Assembly (NCBI RefSeq): GCF_000515115.1 | Contig: NZ_AZXF01000026.1 | Location: forward strand, 34,762-80,482 | DNA: 45,721 nucleotides | Origin: Nocardiopsis sp. CNT312 | Lineage (GTDB): Bacteria > Actinomycetota > Actinomycetes > Streptosporangiales > Streptosporangiaceae | Reading direction: 5' to 3' | Shown here: positions 7,204 through 15,086 of the stretch, piece after piece | Layout of the letters: each line of letters starts with the position of its first letter | How positions within the stretch are numbered: the stretch's first letter is position 1 | Notes under the pieces: generated by a model | What the model was told of the DNA's origin: nothing | What the model saw: the letters and a program-made list of their open reading frames with translations, nothing else | Database searches by the model: none | Translations under genes and position numbers: made by a program

Positions 7204-8049
7204 ATGACCAGCCCCGTCACCGTTGGCCTACTACATCCCGGCCAGATGGGTGCCGCTGTCGGGCACGAGCTCGCCAAGGCCGGTGTCCGTGTCCTGTGGT
7301 GCCCCACCGGGAGAAGTGAGGCGAGCGCTCGGCGTGCCGAACAGGCCGGACTCGACGCCGTTCCCGAGCTCGGCTCGCTCCTGGAGCATTCGTCCGTGGT
7401 GATCTCCCTGTGCCCACCGGCCGCTGCCGAGGAGACGGCCGACGCGGTGAGGGAGGCGGGTTTCTCGGGGCTCTTCGTCGAGGCCAACGCCATCAGCCCC
7501 GAACGCGCTCGAAAGATCGCCGACGACATGGCCGCCGATGGGGTTCGCACAGTGGACGGATGCGTCATCGGCCCTCCGCCCGGGGGTTCCGCTGCCGCCC
7601 ACCTCTACCTCTCCGGGGAACCAGGGGAGACGGCGGTGGCCGCGGAACTGTTCGCGGGCACCGCCGTCGTCCAGATCCAGACGGAGGGCTCAGTAGGAAC
7701 CGCCTCGTCCCTGAAGATGGCCTACGGCTCATACCAGAAGGCCGCGTGCGCCCTGGCTGGTGTCGCGCAGGCGCTGGGGCGCGCGCACGGGGTGGACGAA
7801 TACCTGACGGCCGAGGCGCGCCGTCTGGCCAAGTCCCCTCTGGCCACTCCGGATTACCTGACCGGTGTGGCAGCCAAGGCATGGCGCTGGGCTCCGGAGA
7901 TGCGGGAAGTGTCCCAGACCCTGGCCGCTGCTGGTCTTCCCCAGGAGATGGCCGAGGCCGCTGCCACGGTGTTCGACTTGTGGGAGGCGGACAAGGACGG
8001 CCGGGAACTGTCCTTGCCACAGGTCTTGGATCGGCTCAGGCGCGACTGA
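7204..8049 (+). CDS. NAD(P)-dependent beta-hydroxyacid dehydrogenase-like protein (DUF1932 type)
   Basis: 281 residues. The N-terminal Rossmann fold shows GLLHPGQMG (8–16), a GxxxxGxxG dinucleotide loop, and VVISLCPPAAAEETADAV is the usual second half. The C-terminal helical part (GTASSLKMAYGSYQKAACALAGV) matches the DUF1932 domain found on 6-phosphogluconate-dehydrogenase-like and imine-reductase-like enzymes; the lysine in SLKMAYGSYQK sits where the catalytic lysine is expected. It probably reduces or oxidises a small hydroxyacid or imine, with the substrate unknown. The ATG at 7204 is preceded by GAAGGA. It is divergent from gltX, and its last 14 bp overlap the convergent DUF397 gene. A metabolic link to the MAT operon is possible but unproven. 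Confidence 0.75.
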   Translation: MTSPVTVGLLHPGQMGAAVGHELAKAGVRVLWCPTGRSEASARRAEQAGLDAVPELGSLLEHSSVVISLCPPAAAEETADAVREAGFSGLFVEANAISPERARKIADDMAADGVRTVDGCVIGPPPGGSAAAHLYLSGEPGETAVAAELFAGTAVVQIQTEGSVGTASSLKMAYGSYQKAACALAGVAQALGRAHGVDEYLTAEARRLAKSPLATPDYLTGVAAKAWRWAPEMREVSQTLAAAGLPQEMAEAAATVFDLWEADKDGRELSLPQVLDRLRRD

Positions 8050-8428
8050 CGAGGGCGCCGCGCGGGTCGTGGCCGCGCAGCTCTCCGGCGTCGACGCCGA
8101 GCTTGAAGGCGTCCCACTCGGCCCGCGTGTAGACGAGTGCGGGGGAGCCGGGGGCGGCGGTGTCGGTGAGGGTGAAGCCGCCGCCGGTCGGGAACGCGGC
8201 GTGCAGGCGTGCGAAGTCGGTGGTGCCGCGTGCGACCTGGTCGAGGAAGTGGTCCCAGTCCCGGGCGGGGACGGTCAGGGTGGGGCCGTGGGGGTCCTTC
8301 GTGTCACCGATCTCAACCAGGCCTGTGCGCGGGACCCGTACCTGGACGCAGCCCTGCGGGTTGGTGCTGAAGCTTGCTTTGACCCACGCGGTGGCCGGGC
8401 CGTGCTGCTCCCAGGGGGCGTGGTTCAC
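8036..8428 (-). CDS. DUF397 domain protein (BldB/WhiJ-type partner)
   Basis: 130 residues with the DUF397 signature AWVKASFSTNPQGCVQV followed by GDTKDPHGPTLTVPARDWDHFL. A second, weaker half-repeat follows (FTLTDTAAPGSPALVYTRAEWDAF), so the protein carries about one and a half copies and is longer than the usual 60–80 residues. In actinomycetes DUF397 proteins pair with XRE/DUF5753 regulators and are thought to modulate them in development or antibiotic control. Its GTG start (8428–8426) overlaps the regulator's stop by 4 bp (GTGA), so the two are translationally coupled. Confidence 0.88.
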   Translation of the reverse strand: MNHAPWEQHGPATAWVKASFSTNPQGCVQVRVPRTGLVEIGDTKDPHGPTLTVPARDWDHFLDQVARGTTDFARLHAAFPTGGGFTLTDTAAPGSPALVYTRAEWDAFKLGVDAGELRGHDPRGALVSRA

Positions 8429-9279
8429 TTCAGCTCCTTGAGGGTCGTGGTCAGGTAGCGAGTGGTCTCGCTCGCGCTCAGCGCGATCTCGTGCAGGCGC
8501 TTCAGCAGGAGCTTACAGCGGCGTACTTCGCGTGGTTTGAGTAGGAAGCTGTTGCCGGTGCTGCCCTCGGCGTGCACCACGGGCGGCTGGTCCTCGAACT
8601 CCAGCAGGGCCATGTTGCCGTTCAGGCCCACGTGGGCGCCCAGGGAGAAGGGGAGTACCTGGATGTTGATGTGGGGCCGGCTCTGTTCCTCTATGAGGTG
8701 CTGGATCTGGTCGCGCATGACCTCGGTGCCGCCGATGGGCCGCAGCAGCGCGGCTTCCTCCATGACCACGGACAGCCGCAGGGCGGGGTCGCGGTCGAAG
8801 AGTTCCTTGCGGCGCATGCGCACGTCCACCAGGAGGTCGATGTCCTCGGGCGGGGTGCCGAAGGAGGCGCCGTGGAGCAGGGCGCTGGCGTACTCCCTGG
8901 TCTCCAGGAGGCCGTGGATCAGCGTGGTCTCGTAGGCCTGGACCGATGCGGCGTCGAGTTCGAGGCCGATGTAGGTGTCGAAGCGGGGTGGGAGGACGTC
9001 GTCGTAGGCCTCCCACCATCCCGACTCCGAGGCGGCTTCGAGGAGCCGGTGGAGTGAGTGGGCCTCGTCGGCGTCCTGGACGTTGAACAGGGCCAGGAGC
9101 TGGTCGAGCTGTTCGGTGTCGGGGATGAGGCTGCCGCCTTCGAACTTGCTGATGGTGGAGGGGGCGCACCCGATGTCGGCTGCGACCCGGGCGCCGGTGA
9201 GCTTGGCTGCCGAGCGCAGTCTCCGCAGGTGGGCGCCGAGTTTTCGGCGGGCGGCGGCCGGGCTCTGCTGGGCTTCCAC
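8425..9279 (-). CDS. XRE-family regulator with DUF5753 domain
   Basis: 284 residues from the GTG at 9279 (MEAQQSPAAARRKLG), chosen because GAGGGG lies 7 bases upstream; an in-frame start at 9327 would add 16 residues without family resemblance. Residues 14–65 form the helix-turn-helix (LRRLRSAAKLTGARVAADI then APSTISKFEGGS). The DUF5753 domain follows, with YIGLELDAASVQAYE, TLIHGLLETREYA, RMRRKELF and VLPFSLGAHVGLNGNMALLEF. It probably binds DNA near its own operon, with the DUF397 product as modulator. It is divergent from the ATPase gene at 9605, a common arrangement. Confidence 0.9.
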   Translation of the reverse strand: MEAQQSPAAARRKLGAHLRRLRSAAKLTGARVAADIGCAPSTISKFEGGSLIPDTEQLDQLLALFNVQDADEAHSLHRLLEAASESGWWEAYDDVLPPRFDTYIGLELDAASVQAYETTLIHGLLETREYASALLHGASFGTPPEDIDLLVDVRMRRKELFDRDPALRLSVVMEEAALLRPIGGTEVMRDQIQHLIEEQSRPHINIQVLPFSLGAHVGLNGNMALLEFEDQPPVVHAEGSTGNSFLLKPREVRRCKLLLKRLHEIALSASETTRYLTTTLKELK

Positions 9280-9604
9280 GTCGTTCCCCTCGGTTCGTGT
9301 CCTGGTGGGCTTTGCCCATGGTGGCACGGCTGGCAGCTGCGGGTTTCCGGCCTCCCACGAACTTCAAAATATTCTTCCCAGCACTTGCCAGGAATGTTCC
9401 TGGAATGCATCATGATCCTGTGCCGCGTGCTGGTTCCACAACCGACGGTCACGGTTGTCCGGGCCCGGGCCGCGCGGCGCACGGTGAGCCGCCTGCGCCG
9501 CAACCGCCGATCACCGGGGGAGAGGGTCCTGCCGAGACGGGCTGTGCAGACGGCGCGCTCACCCACCGCATCCGGTTCACGCACGCCGCTTGGAGGAGCA
9601 GCCC

Positions 9605-10120
9605 ATGCCCGATTTCGAGATCCCGCCACCGCGCCACCCGCAGAGCCAAGGGGTGCCCGTCCCCGCTGCGCTGCCCCGCAGGGTGCCCGGCCCGCGCCCG
9701 GGGGTGCGCGCCGCTTCCTTCAGCGGGACCGACGACCAGGTGGCCCGCGTCCGGAGCTGGTGCCGACAGGGCACGCGCCTGCCCGCCCACCGGATGTTCC
9801 CCGTACTGCTGGTGGCCAGCGAACTCGTCACCAACGCGGTGCGGCACAGCGCCTCGGGCCAGAAGTGCGGGCGCGTGCGGATCACCGTGGAGACGATGCC
9901 CGCCCACGTCGTGCTGCTGTCGGTGACCGATGACGGCCCCCGCCCAGGACGGTCGGCCACGGTGCCCGCCCCGGCCGGTGACCCCGCCGGGCCGCTGCCG
10001 TCCGGCCGAGGCCTGCACCTGGTGGCGGCCCTGTCGGAGCGGTGGTGGTGGACCGGCTTTCCGGGTGGACCGCTGACCGTGTGGGCACTCATCGACCCCT
10101 ACCGCGACCCCGACACCTGA
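9605..10120 (+). CDS. Histidine-kinase-like ATPase (anti-sigma/HATPase_c_2 type)
   Basis: 171 residues. The ATP-binding fold shows the N box ELVTNAVRHSASG, a G1-like VTDDGPRPG and a G2 box GRGLHLVAALSERW. These are the marks of the small GHKL ATPases often encoded next to XRE/DUF397 pairs in actinomycetes and related to anti-sigma serine kinases. There is no histidine phosphotransfer domain or transmembrane segment, so it is a soluble partner. The ATG at 9605 has GGAGGA 7 bases upstream, which decides it over an in-frame TTG at 9590. It is divergent from the XRE gene, and the ~325 bp between them should hold both promoters. Confidence 0.82.
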   Translation: MPDFEIPPPRHPQSQGVPVPAALPRRVPGPRPGVRAASFSGTDDQVARVRSWCRQGTRLPAHRMFPVLLVASELVTNAVRHSASGQKCGRVRITVETMPAHVVLLSVTDDGPRPGRSATVPAPAGDPAGPLPSGRGLHLVAALSERWWWTGFPGGPLTVWALIDPYRDPDT

Positions 10121-10217
10121 CCCCTGACCACTCCCTCACACGAAGATGCCCCGTCCGGTGCTTAGGACCACCGAGCCGGGGCGCGACCACCCACCTGACA
10201 CAACCAGGAGGATGACC

Positions 10218-10649
10218 GTGCACCACACTATCGGGCGCCACCGCAGGCGCCACCGGACCGTGGCGGCCCAGGTGTGGGCCGTGGCCGCCGCGCTGCTCGC
10301 CGCGGCCCTGACCTTCGTCTTCGTTCCCCACACCCCGAAGCGGCCCAGGCCCCCGCTCACCCCGACACCGCCCACCGGTGCCCGCACCGCCCTCCTGTCC
10401 GTGCCTGAGCCGCACGGCCCGCGTCCGCAGCGAGAGCGGCGGGCACCCGTGGAAGAGCCCGACCCGGACCAGGTATGGGGTGCGCTGGTGCGCCCTTACA
10501 TGCCCCCGCCGCCTGTGCAACGGCCGCCCGTGCCCCGGCCCCGGCGGGCCTTCGAGGGCGACCTGCTGGCCGCCGTGCCCCGACAGCAGCCCGATGACAT
10601 GGCCGACCTCGCCGAGGCCGTGCGCACCTACCTGCGCACCGTCGGCTGA
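10218..10649 (+). CDS. Small single-pass membrane protein of unknown function
   Basis: 143 residues from a GTG at 10218, which has AGGAGG 6 bases upstream; the ATG at 10212 directly abuts that sequence. After a basic N-terminus (HHTIGRHRRRH) there is one hydrophobic segment (VWAVAAALLAAALTFVFV, about residues 18–36). A Pro/Arg-rich tail of ~100 residues follows, with low-complexity PPPPVQRPPVPRPRR and a short helical end (DDMADLAEAVRTYLRTVG). The topology is probably N-in with an extracytoplasmic tail. No family is recognised. It precedes the replication-relaxation gene and may belong to the mobile element remnant. Confidence 0.6.
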   Translation: MHHTIGRHRRRHRTVAAQVWAVAAALLAAALTFVFVPHTPKRPRPPLTPTPPTGARTALLSVPEPHGPRPQRERRAPVEEPDPDQVWGALVRPYMPPPPVQRPPVPRPRRAFEGDLLAAVPRQQPDDMADLAEAVRTYLRTVG

Positions 10650-10665
10650 GAACCAAGACCGGCCA

Positions 10666-10694
10666 GGGGCGGCGCCGACACACGGCGCCGCCCC
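10666..10694. terminator. Strong GC hairpin after the membrane protein gene
   Basis: GGGGCGGCGCCG and CGGCGCCGCCCC form a perfect 12-bp stem around a 5-base loop, 16 bp after the stop at 10649. The following GGAAAA lacks a T-run, so it is probably a weak or Rho-assisted terminator. Confidence 0.6.
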
Positions 10695-10794
10695 GGAAAA
10701 GGTGCTTCGCCCCGTGTCGCATCCCCGCCCCGCCCTGGCTTCTTACGGGGACGTAGGCCCCTTTCCGGGGGCGGCGACCGTGAGAGGACGAGAA

Positions 10795-11631
10795 GTGAAC
10801 GACTACGAGCAGACCCTGGCCCGGCTGGTGCCCCGCATCACCGATCGGGACCGCCAGATCCTGGTCGCCCTGTGGCAGCACCAGGTGCTGACCACCCACC
10901 ACCTGCACCGCCTCTTCTTCCCCGACGCCGGAGCCCGCCGGGTCCGCTCCCGGCTGCTGGCCCTGCACCGCTACGGACTCACCGACCGGTTCCGCCGCCA
11001 CGCCCACGACCGCAACGCCCCCGACCACTGGATCCTCTCCCCCACCGGGGCGGTGCTGGTCGCCCTGTACCAGGGCAAGGAGCTCAAGGAGCTGAACTTT
11101 CGCGCCGACCGGGCTCTGGCGCTGGCCCACTCCCCGCGCCTGGACCACATCCTCGGCCTGGCCCGGACCCGCGCCGAGTTCACCGCCAGCGCCCGCCAGG
11201 CGGGCGCCGATCTGCGCCGTTGGAGGTCGGAGCGCAAGTGCAGGGAGATCTGGGGCCGCTACATCCGCCCCGACGCCCGCGTGCGCTGGGAGGAGAACGG
11301 GGCGGCGGTGGGCGCGTTCGTGGAGTACGACACCGGCACCGAGCCCCTCACCCAGCTCAAGAAGAAGATGCCCGGCTACGCACTCCTGGCCCAGCGCAGC
11401 AGGCCGCCCTTGATCGTGCTGTTCCTGGTCCACTCCGGCCAGCGCGAGGACAACGCCGCGCGCGTACTGGCCAAGTCCTGTACCGGCACGATGGGGGTGT
11501 ACCTGACCACCCACCGGAAGCTGGCGGTCCACGGGGCCGCCGGGCGCATTTGGCGACCGGCGCACCGCTGTGACCGCGTGTTCCTGACCGACATTCCCCG
11601 CGACTATCCCAGTCGTGAAAAGGAGGTGTGA
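10795..11631 (+). CDS. Replication-relaxation family protein
   Basis: 278 residues from the GTG at 10795 (GAGGACGAGAA upstream). The winged-helix N-terminus (ITDRDRQILVALWQHQVLTTHHLHRLFF, then RRVRSRLLALHRYGLTDR) is followed by a nuclease-like half (HSPRLDHILGLARTRAEF, VRWEENGAAVGAFVEYDTGTEPLTQLKKKM). This is the Replic_Relax family, found on actinobacterial plasmids and integrative elements and thought to act in replication or DNA transfer. The EYDTGTEP and QLKKKM segments resemble a restriction-endonuclease-like core. Together with the excisionase, integrase and tRNA downstream, it suggests the remnant of an integrative element. Confidence 0.82.
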   Translation: MNDYEQTLARLVPRITDRDRQILVALWQHQVLTTHHLHRLFFPDAGARRVRSRLLALHRYGLTDRFRRHAHDRNAPDHWILSPTGAVLVALYQGKELKELNFRADRALALAHSPRLDHILGLARTRAEFTASARQAGADLRRWRSERKCREIWGRYIRPDARVRWEENGAAVGAFVEYDTGTEPLTQLKKKMPGYALLAQRSRPPLIVLFLVHSGQREDNAARVLAKSCTGTMGVYLTTHRKLAVHGAAGRIWRPAHRCDRVFLTDIPRDYPSREKEV

Positions 11632-12338
11632 GTCCAGGAGAACGTTTCTCTGAATTCCGGAACAGACGCGCGGGAAAGAACTGTCTGCATTCGGTGGGAC
11701 CTGCCACGGTCAAGGAATCCACCGATTGAGGCGGTGCGGCCGGGTGCGGTGAGAAGCGGGCACCGGAGGGGGCCTGTGACTGGGCCTGTGACTGGGCCGA
11801 TCGGTGGTCCGGTAACCAGTCCGCCTTGGCCTCCGCCTGGGGCTCCGGCCTTGGGTGGACCACCCCTGGCGCTAGTCACAGTGCAGGTCGCGCGGGCTTG
11901 GGGGTGGTCCACCGGCCGCCCCGGCTGTATACCCAAGTAGGTCTTCACCTTCGCGTAGGGCGGGCGGCGCCCGGGGTGTGCGGGCGCGTGCTCGCCCCCG
12001 TACACCCGCCCCGCAGGCGCTCCCACTATCCCCACCCACCCGCCTCTTCCACCTTTTCTCTCCCACCACATCCACCCATAAAGAGCCACACCAAGGCAGC
12101 GGCCTGGCGCGGCCACGGCCGCGCAGAAAAGCGGCCGCAACGGCACCGCCCGTGCATTTCTCGCGCGCCGTTTCCACGGCCGCCATGGCGCGCCTGGCGC
12201 GTGCCAGCGCCAGCCGCACCGCGCGCCGCCGCCGTCATCTCGCAGGCCGGATGTCGCATCCGGGCCCCGGCACGGCTTCATAGGGGACCGTCACCGGGAA
12301 GCGGCGAGGCGACCCGGACCGATCACGAAAGGGCGGAC
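11632..12338. other. 707-bp non-coding stretch with repeats, possible origin or control region
   Basis: No open frame here looks like protein. A 12-bp unit GGGCCTGTGACT is tandemly repeated at 11770–11781 and 11782–11793. GGTGGACCACCC (11854–11865) and GGGTGGTCCACC (11902–11913) form a perfect 12-bp inverted repeat with a 36-bp spacer. A pyrimidine-rich block (about 12010–12080) and GCGCGCC-rich DNA (12160–12230) follow. The location between a replication-relaxation gene and a Wbl/xis pair would fit a replication origin or regulatory region of the element. This is inference only. Confidence 0.4.
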
Positions 12339-12743
12339 ATGGGCGATGCGCATCGGCGACGGCGGCAGTGGGGCACTGTGGCGGCCCCGACCCCGGTCCC
12401 GCGCCCCATGGGCGGTTCGGGTGCGGTGGGCGCGGACGGGCCGCGTGGCGGCCCCGCACGGCCCGAACCCCGGGGTGGGGGCTGGCAGGCGCACGCGGCG
12501 TGCCGGGGGATGGACCCGGATCTGTGGTTCCCGGCCCAGGGCGGGGCGGTGCGCGCGGCCAAGCGGGTGTGCCGGGCCTGCCCGGTGCAGGTCAATTGTC
12601 TGGCCGAGGCGATGAGGCGAGGCGAGCCGTACGGGGTGTGGGGTGGTGCGTCGGAGGAGGAGCGGCGCCGGTTCCGCGCTGCCCGCCGGGACGAGCGCAG
12701 GGCGAGGGGAGGTGGCGCCGGTGGATGGGAGCACGCGGCCTGA
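12339..12743 (+). CDS. WhiB-like (Wbl) iron–sulfur transcription factor
   Basis: 134 residues. The four iron–sulfur ligands are Cys55, Cys78, Cys81 and Cys87 in WQAHAACRGMDPDLWFP and RVCRACPVQVNC. The GVWGG turn at 99–103 and a basic C-terminus (EEERRRFRAARRDERRARG) complete the Wbl family pattern. These proteins bind a [4Fe-4S] cluster and partner with sigma factors to control transcription. The ~45-residue N-terminal extension is Pro/Gly-rich and low-complexity. The ATG at 12339 has GAAAGGG upstream. The context with excisionase and integrase genes suggests an element-borne Wbl copy, as seen on actinophages and integrative elements, rather than a core developmental paralogue. Confidence 0.88.
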   Translation: MGDAHRRRRQWGTVAAPTPVPRPMGGSGAVGADGPRGGPARPEPRGGGWQAHAACRGMDPDLWFPAQGGAVRAAKRVCRACPVQVNCLAEAMRRGEPYGVWGGASEEERRRFRAARRDERRARGGGAGGWEHAA

Positions 12744-12981
12744 GGAGGGCCGGGAGGGCGGGGCGGGGGAGCGGTTGCTGACGATCGCGCAGGCGGCGCG
12801 GGTGCTGGCGGTGCCCGAGTCGTGGCTGCGCGAGCGGGTGCGGCTGCGGCGGGTGCCGCACCGCAGGCTCGGCAAGCACGTCCGCTTCACCGCCGCCGAT
12901 CTGGAGCGGATCGTGGAGCAGTCCGCTCAGCGGGTGGCCCCCGCACGGCGCACCTACTACGGGAGGTCGCACACCTGGTAG
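12721..12981 (+). CDS. Excisionase-like helix-turn-helix protein
   Basis: 86 residues from the GTG at 12721, preceded by GGGGAGG 8 bases upstream. The core ERLLTIAQAARVLAVPESW, then LRERVRLRRVPHRRLGKHVRFTAADLERIVEQ, is the MerR/excisionase-type winged HTH of recombination directionality factors, with the usual RRLGKHVRFTAADLE wing. It overlaps the end of the Wbl gene by 23 bp, so the two are translationally linked. In integrative elements this gene is normally followed by the integrase on the same strand; here only a truncated integrase of opposite orientation follows. Alternatively it is a small transcription factor. Confidence 0.75.
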   Translation: MDGSTRPEEGREGGAGERLLTIAQAARVLAVPESWLRERVRLRRVPHRRLGKHVRFTAADLERIVEQSAQRVAPARRTYYGRSHTW

Positions 12982-13004
12982 GGGGAGAAAGGGGCCGGTG
13001 GGCG

Positions 13005-13582
13005 GGCGCGTGCAGGTTCTGGATCGACTTCGGGGCCAGCGGGGGCCGCAGCCATCCGTTCTTCTGGCCGCGTTCGGCGCCCTTCTTGCTGCCCTTGCCG
13101 TTGTTGGGGTTGATGGGGGTCCTGGGGTCGGGGATGCCGGTCTGGAGGTGGTTGACCCAGGCGCGGACGTCCTTGGGTTTGAGCTGGGACGTGTCGCGCA
13201 GGTTCACCTTCCCGAAGTGGGGGAGCAGGTGGCGGTTGAGGTCGCGGTGGTAGTCGGCGCGGGTGCGTTCGTCGATGCCGGACATGGAGTCGATCAGGTC
13301 GCGGGCGAAGTCGGTGAACAGCACCGGTTCGTCTTCGGGTTCGTCGTCGGTGTTCACCCATCCGTGGCCGGGGACCCACCCCTCGGCCCACCCCCGGCGG
13401 GGGATCCAGTGCTCTGGCCACAGGTGGCCCGCCGCTTCGACGTGGAGTTTGAAGGTGTAGGCGTCGGCGTGGACGTCGAAGGGTTCGGACTGGGGTGCGC
13501 CGCTACGGGTGCCGCCGAGGCGCCATTTGACCCAGTAGCGGATGCGTCCGTCGGCCAGTTTTCGCTGGTTGATGGTTGCCAT
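13005..13582 (-). pseudogene. Tyrosine integrase, N-terminal part only
   Basis: The ATG at 13582 starts MATINQRKLADGRIRYWVKW, the arm-binding N-terminus of actinobacterial phage-type integrases. The core-binding domain follows (VLFTDFARDLIDSMSGIDERT, DYHRDLNRHLLPHFGKVNLR, LKPKDVRAWVNHL). Resemblance ends after APKSIQNLHA, about residue 193, at roughly 13005. From there the frame runs antisense through the excisionase gene to 12887. The catalytic domain with its R-H-R-Y residues is absent, so this cannot recombine DNA. The break lies only ~25 bp after the excisionase stop, so a deletion or rearrangement fused the two remnants. The gene is transcribed away from the tRNA-Gly gene ~300 bp away. 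Confidence 0.82.
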
Positions 13583-13823
13583 GCGTGGACCATCGCTCGG
13601 GTCGGCGCGGAAGCGAAGGGAATTGGTGAAGGATCTCGGAGAACCTTCGACCCCGGTGCCAGAACAGGTGATCCATCCGTATTCGCCCTGGTTGTCGCGC
13701 TCACACGCCTGATTCGTGTACCCGCGCGCACCCTGGCCGGGGTGTGTATGACGGGGTGGTCGGAGGACACCCGCCGGGCGAATCCCGGCCCCGTGCACCC
13801 GCTGGTGCACCCTCGACGCGAAA

Positions 13824-13866
13824 ACGGCCCCTGGTGTGCGAACGATATTCGCAGATCAGGGGCCGT
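13824..13866 (-). terminator. Rho-independent terminator of tRNA-Gly
   Basis: On the minus strand ACGGCCCCTG and CAGGGGCCGT form a 10-bp stem followed by TTTT, just downstream of the tRNA 3' end. The loop contains a second small hairpin (GCGAA/TTCGC). Confidence 0.7.
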
Positions 13867-13877
13867 CTTTCGAACGG

Positions 13878-13948
13878 AGCGGATGACGGGAATCGAACCC
13901 GCGCTATCAGCTTGGGAAGCTGAAGTTCTGCCATTGAACTACATCCGC
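13878..13948 (-). tRNA. tRNA-Gly (anticodon CCC)
   Basis: The minus strand reads GCGGATGTAGTTCAATGGCA at the 5' end and GGTTCGATTCCCG in the T arm. The acceptor stem GCGGATG pairs with CATCCGC. The anticodon arm is TCAGC–TTCCCAA–GCTGA, giving anticodon CCC for the codon GGG. CCA is not encoded. The decayed integrase next door suggests the gene served as an attachment site; no duplicated 3' segment was found in the window. Confidence 0.95.
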
Positions 13949-14076
13949 GTCGTCCACCGATGGTTCACCGGTCGGCAACAAGGCCCATCGTAGCCCAACT
14001 CCGCTGTCGACGGGTAACCGGATTTCCGGCCCGTGCCACCGGGCCGCCGCCTCGGACGGGGCGTCGCCGCAGGCGG

Positions 14077-14088
14077 TAGGTTCGGACC
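14077..14088 (+). promoter_or_regulatory. Putative leaderless -10 box of dcd
   Basis: TAGGTT at 14077–14082 is followed by exactly 6 nt before the GTG at 14089, with no ribosome-binding site. This indicates transcription starting at the start codon. Confidence 0.5.
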
Positions 14089-14682
14089 GTGCTCCTCTCC
14101 GATCGCGATATCAGGTCCGAAATCGACGCCGGCCGGGTCGGTATCGACCCCTTCGATCCGGACCTCGTCCAGCCCTCCAGCATCGATGTCCGGCTGGACC
14201 GCTACTTCCGGGTGTTCGAGAACCACAGGTATCCCCACATCGACCCCTCGGTGGAGCAGCCGGGCCTGACCCGGCTGGTGGAGCCCCGAGGCGACGACGC
14301 CTTTGTACTGCACCCCGGCGAGTTCGTGCTGGCCTCCACCTACGAAGTGGTCAGCCTTCCGGACGACCTTGCGAGCCGCCTGGAGGGCAAGAGCTCCCTG
14401 GGGCGTCTGGGGCTGCTCACCCACTCCACGGCAGGGTTCATCGACCCCGGGTTCTCCGGGCACGTCACCCTGGAACTGTCCAACGTGGCGACCCTGCCGA
14501 TCAAGCTCTACCCGGGTATGAAGATCGGCCAGTTGTGCCTGTTCCGGCTCTCCTCGTCGGCCGAGTACCCCTACGGCTCCGCCCGGTACGGTTCCCGGTA
14601 CCAGGGGCAGCGGGGGCCCACGCCCTCTCGTGCGCACATGAACTTCACCCGAACGCCGATCCCCGCCCCACAGGAGCGCTGA
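14089..14682 (+). CDS. dcd: dCTP deaminase
   Basis: 197 residues, normal for the family. The start [22 protein letters not shown], the block [16 protein letters not shown], the core [27 protein letters not shown] with its catalytic Glu in [12 protein letters not shown], and [11 protein letters not shown] are all conserved in Dcd. The enzyme deaminates dCTP to supply dUTP or dUMP for thymidylate synthesis; many actinobacterial members also remove diphosphate. The GTG at 14089 is the annotated start, with a leaderless promoter directly before it. It is divergent from tRNA-Gly(CCC), and no operon partner is evident. Confidence 0.95.
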   Translation: MLLSDRDIRSEIDAGRVGIDPFDPDLVQPSSIDVRLDRYFRVFENHRYPHIDPSVEQPGLTRLVEPRGDDAFVLHPGEFVLASTYEVVSLPDDLASRLEGKSSLGRLGLLTHSTAGFIDPGFSGHVTLELSNVATLPIKLYPGMKIGQLCLFRLSSSAEYPYGSARYGSRYQGQRGPTPSRAHMNFTRTPIPAPQER

Positions 14683-14823
14683 GTACTCCAGTGCCGTGTG
14701 TGACGCGGCCCTGACCCAGGGGCGCGAGGGGCACCGTTTCGTTGAAGTGGCCACATTGAATAAGTGACCGGAGTCACATCTTTTCTCCCGGTGGCACAGA
14801 TCACAACCGGGCGCTTTGGCGTG

Positions 14824-14859
14824 CCCACATCTCCTGATGTGGGCTGGTGGTCGATTTTT
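14824..14859 (+). terminator. Hairpin and T-run downstream of dcd
   Basis: CCCACATC and GATGTGGG form an 8-bp stem with a TCCT loop. TTTTT follows 12 bases later, in the ~400-bp gap after dcd. This is a plausible terminator, although the T-run is further from the stem than ideal. Confidence 0.45.
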
Positions 14860-14864
14860 ACCCA

Positions 14865-14904
14865 GGTTAAACCCGTTATCGGGTGTTTATCGTCGGGTTA
14901 AACC
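14865..14904. promoter_or_regulatory. Two GGTTAAACC palindromes upstream of the betaine transporter
   Basis: The 9-bp palindrome GGTTAAACC occurs at 14865–14873 and again at 14896–14904. The 31-bp spacing places both on the same face of DNA (three turns). The surrounding ~60 bp is AT-richer than its neighbours, as expected for a promoter. This is a candidate operator pair for osmotic or other control of the transporter. Confidence 0.45.
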
Positions 14905-14943
14905 GTCGGTGTACTTCGCCGGTACCGTGACGAGCTGACGTGA

Positions 14944-15009
14944 TCAGGTGACGGCTCTGCCCCGTCCCCGGGGGCGCGGACGGGGGCTCCGCGCCGACCC
15001 GTCACCTGA
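14944..15009 (+). promoter_or_regulatory. Structured leader hairpin before the betaine transporter operon
   Basis: TCAGGTGACGG (14944–14954) and CCGTCACCTGA (14999–15009) form a perfect 11-bp stem. Inside it CCCCGTCC pairs with GGACGGGG as a second stem-loop. The closing stem ends about 77 bp before the GTG at 15087. It has the appearance of a riboswitch or attenuator. I could not match it to a known class such as the c-di-AMP (ydaO) motif. Confidence 0.45.
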
Positions 15010-15086
15010 GGGAACCGCGAGCGACGAAGGGACACCACACTGTGCCTGGGCAGGCTTCGCGGCGTGACAGCCCCCTAGAGGAGACC

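Noticed and set aside
11826..12338. Upstream extension of the Wbl frame to an ATG at 11826
   Set aside because: The added 171 residues are Pro/His/Arg-rich noise through the repeat region; the ATG at 12339 has a ribosome-binding site and fits the family length.
14944..15009. c-di-AMP (ydaO) riboswitch
   Set aside because: The location before an osmolyte transporter is right, but the conserved ydaO sequence blocks are not visible, so only an unclassified structured leader is reported.
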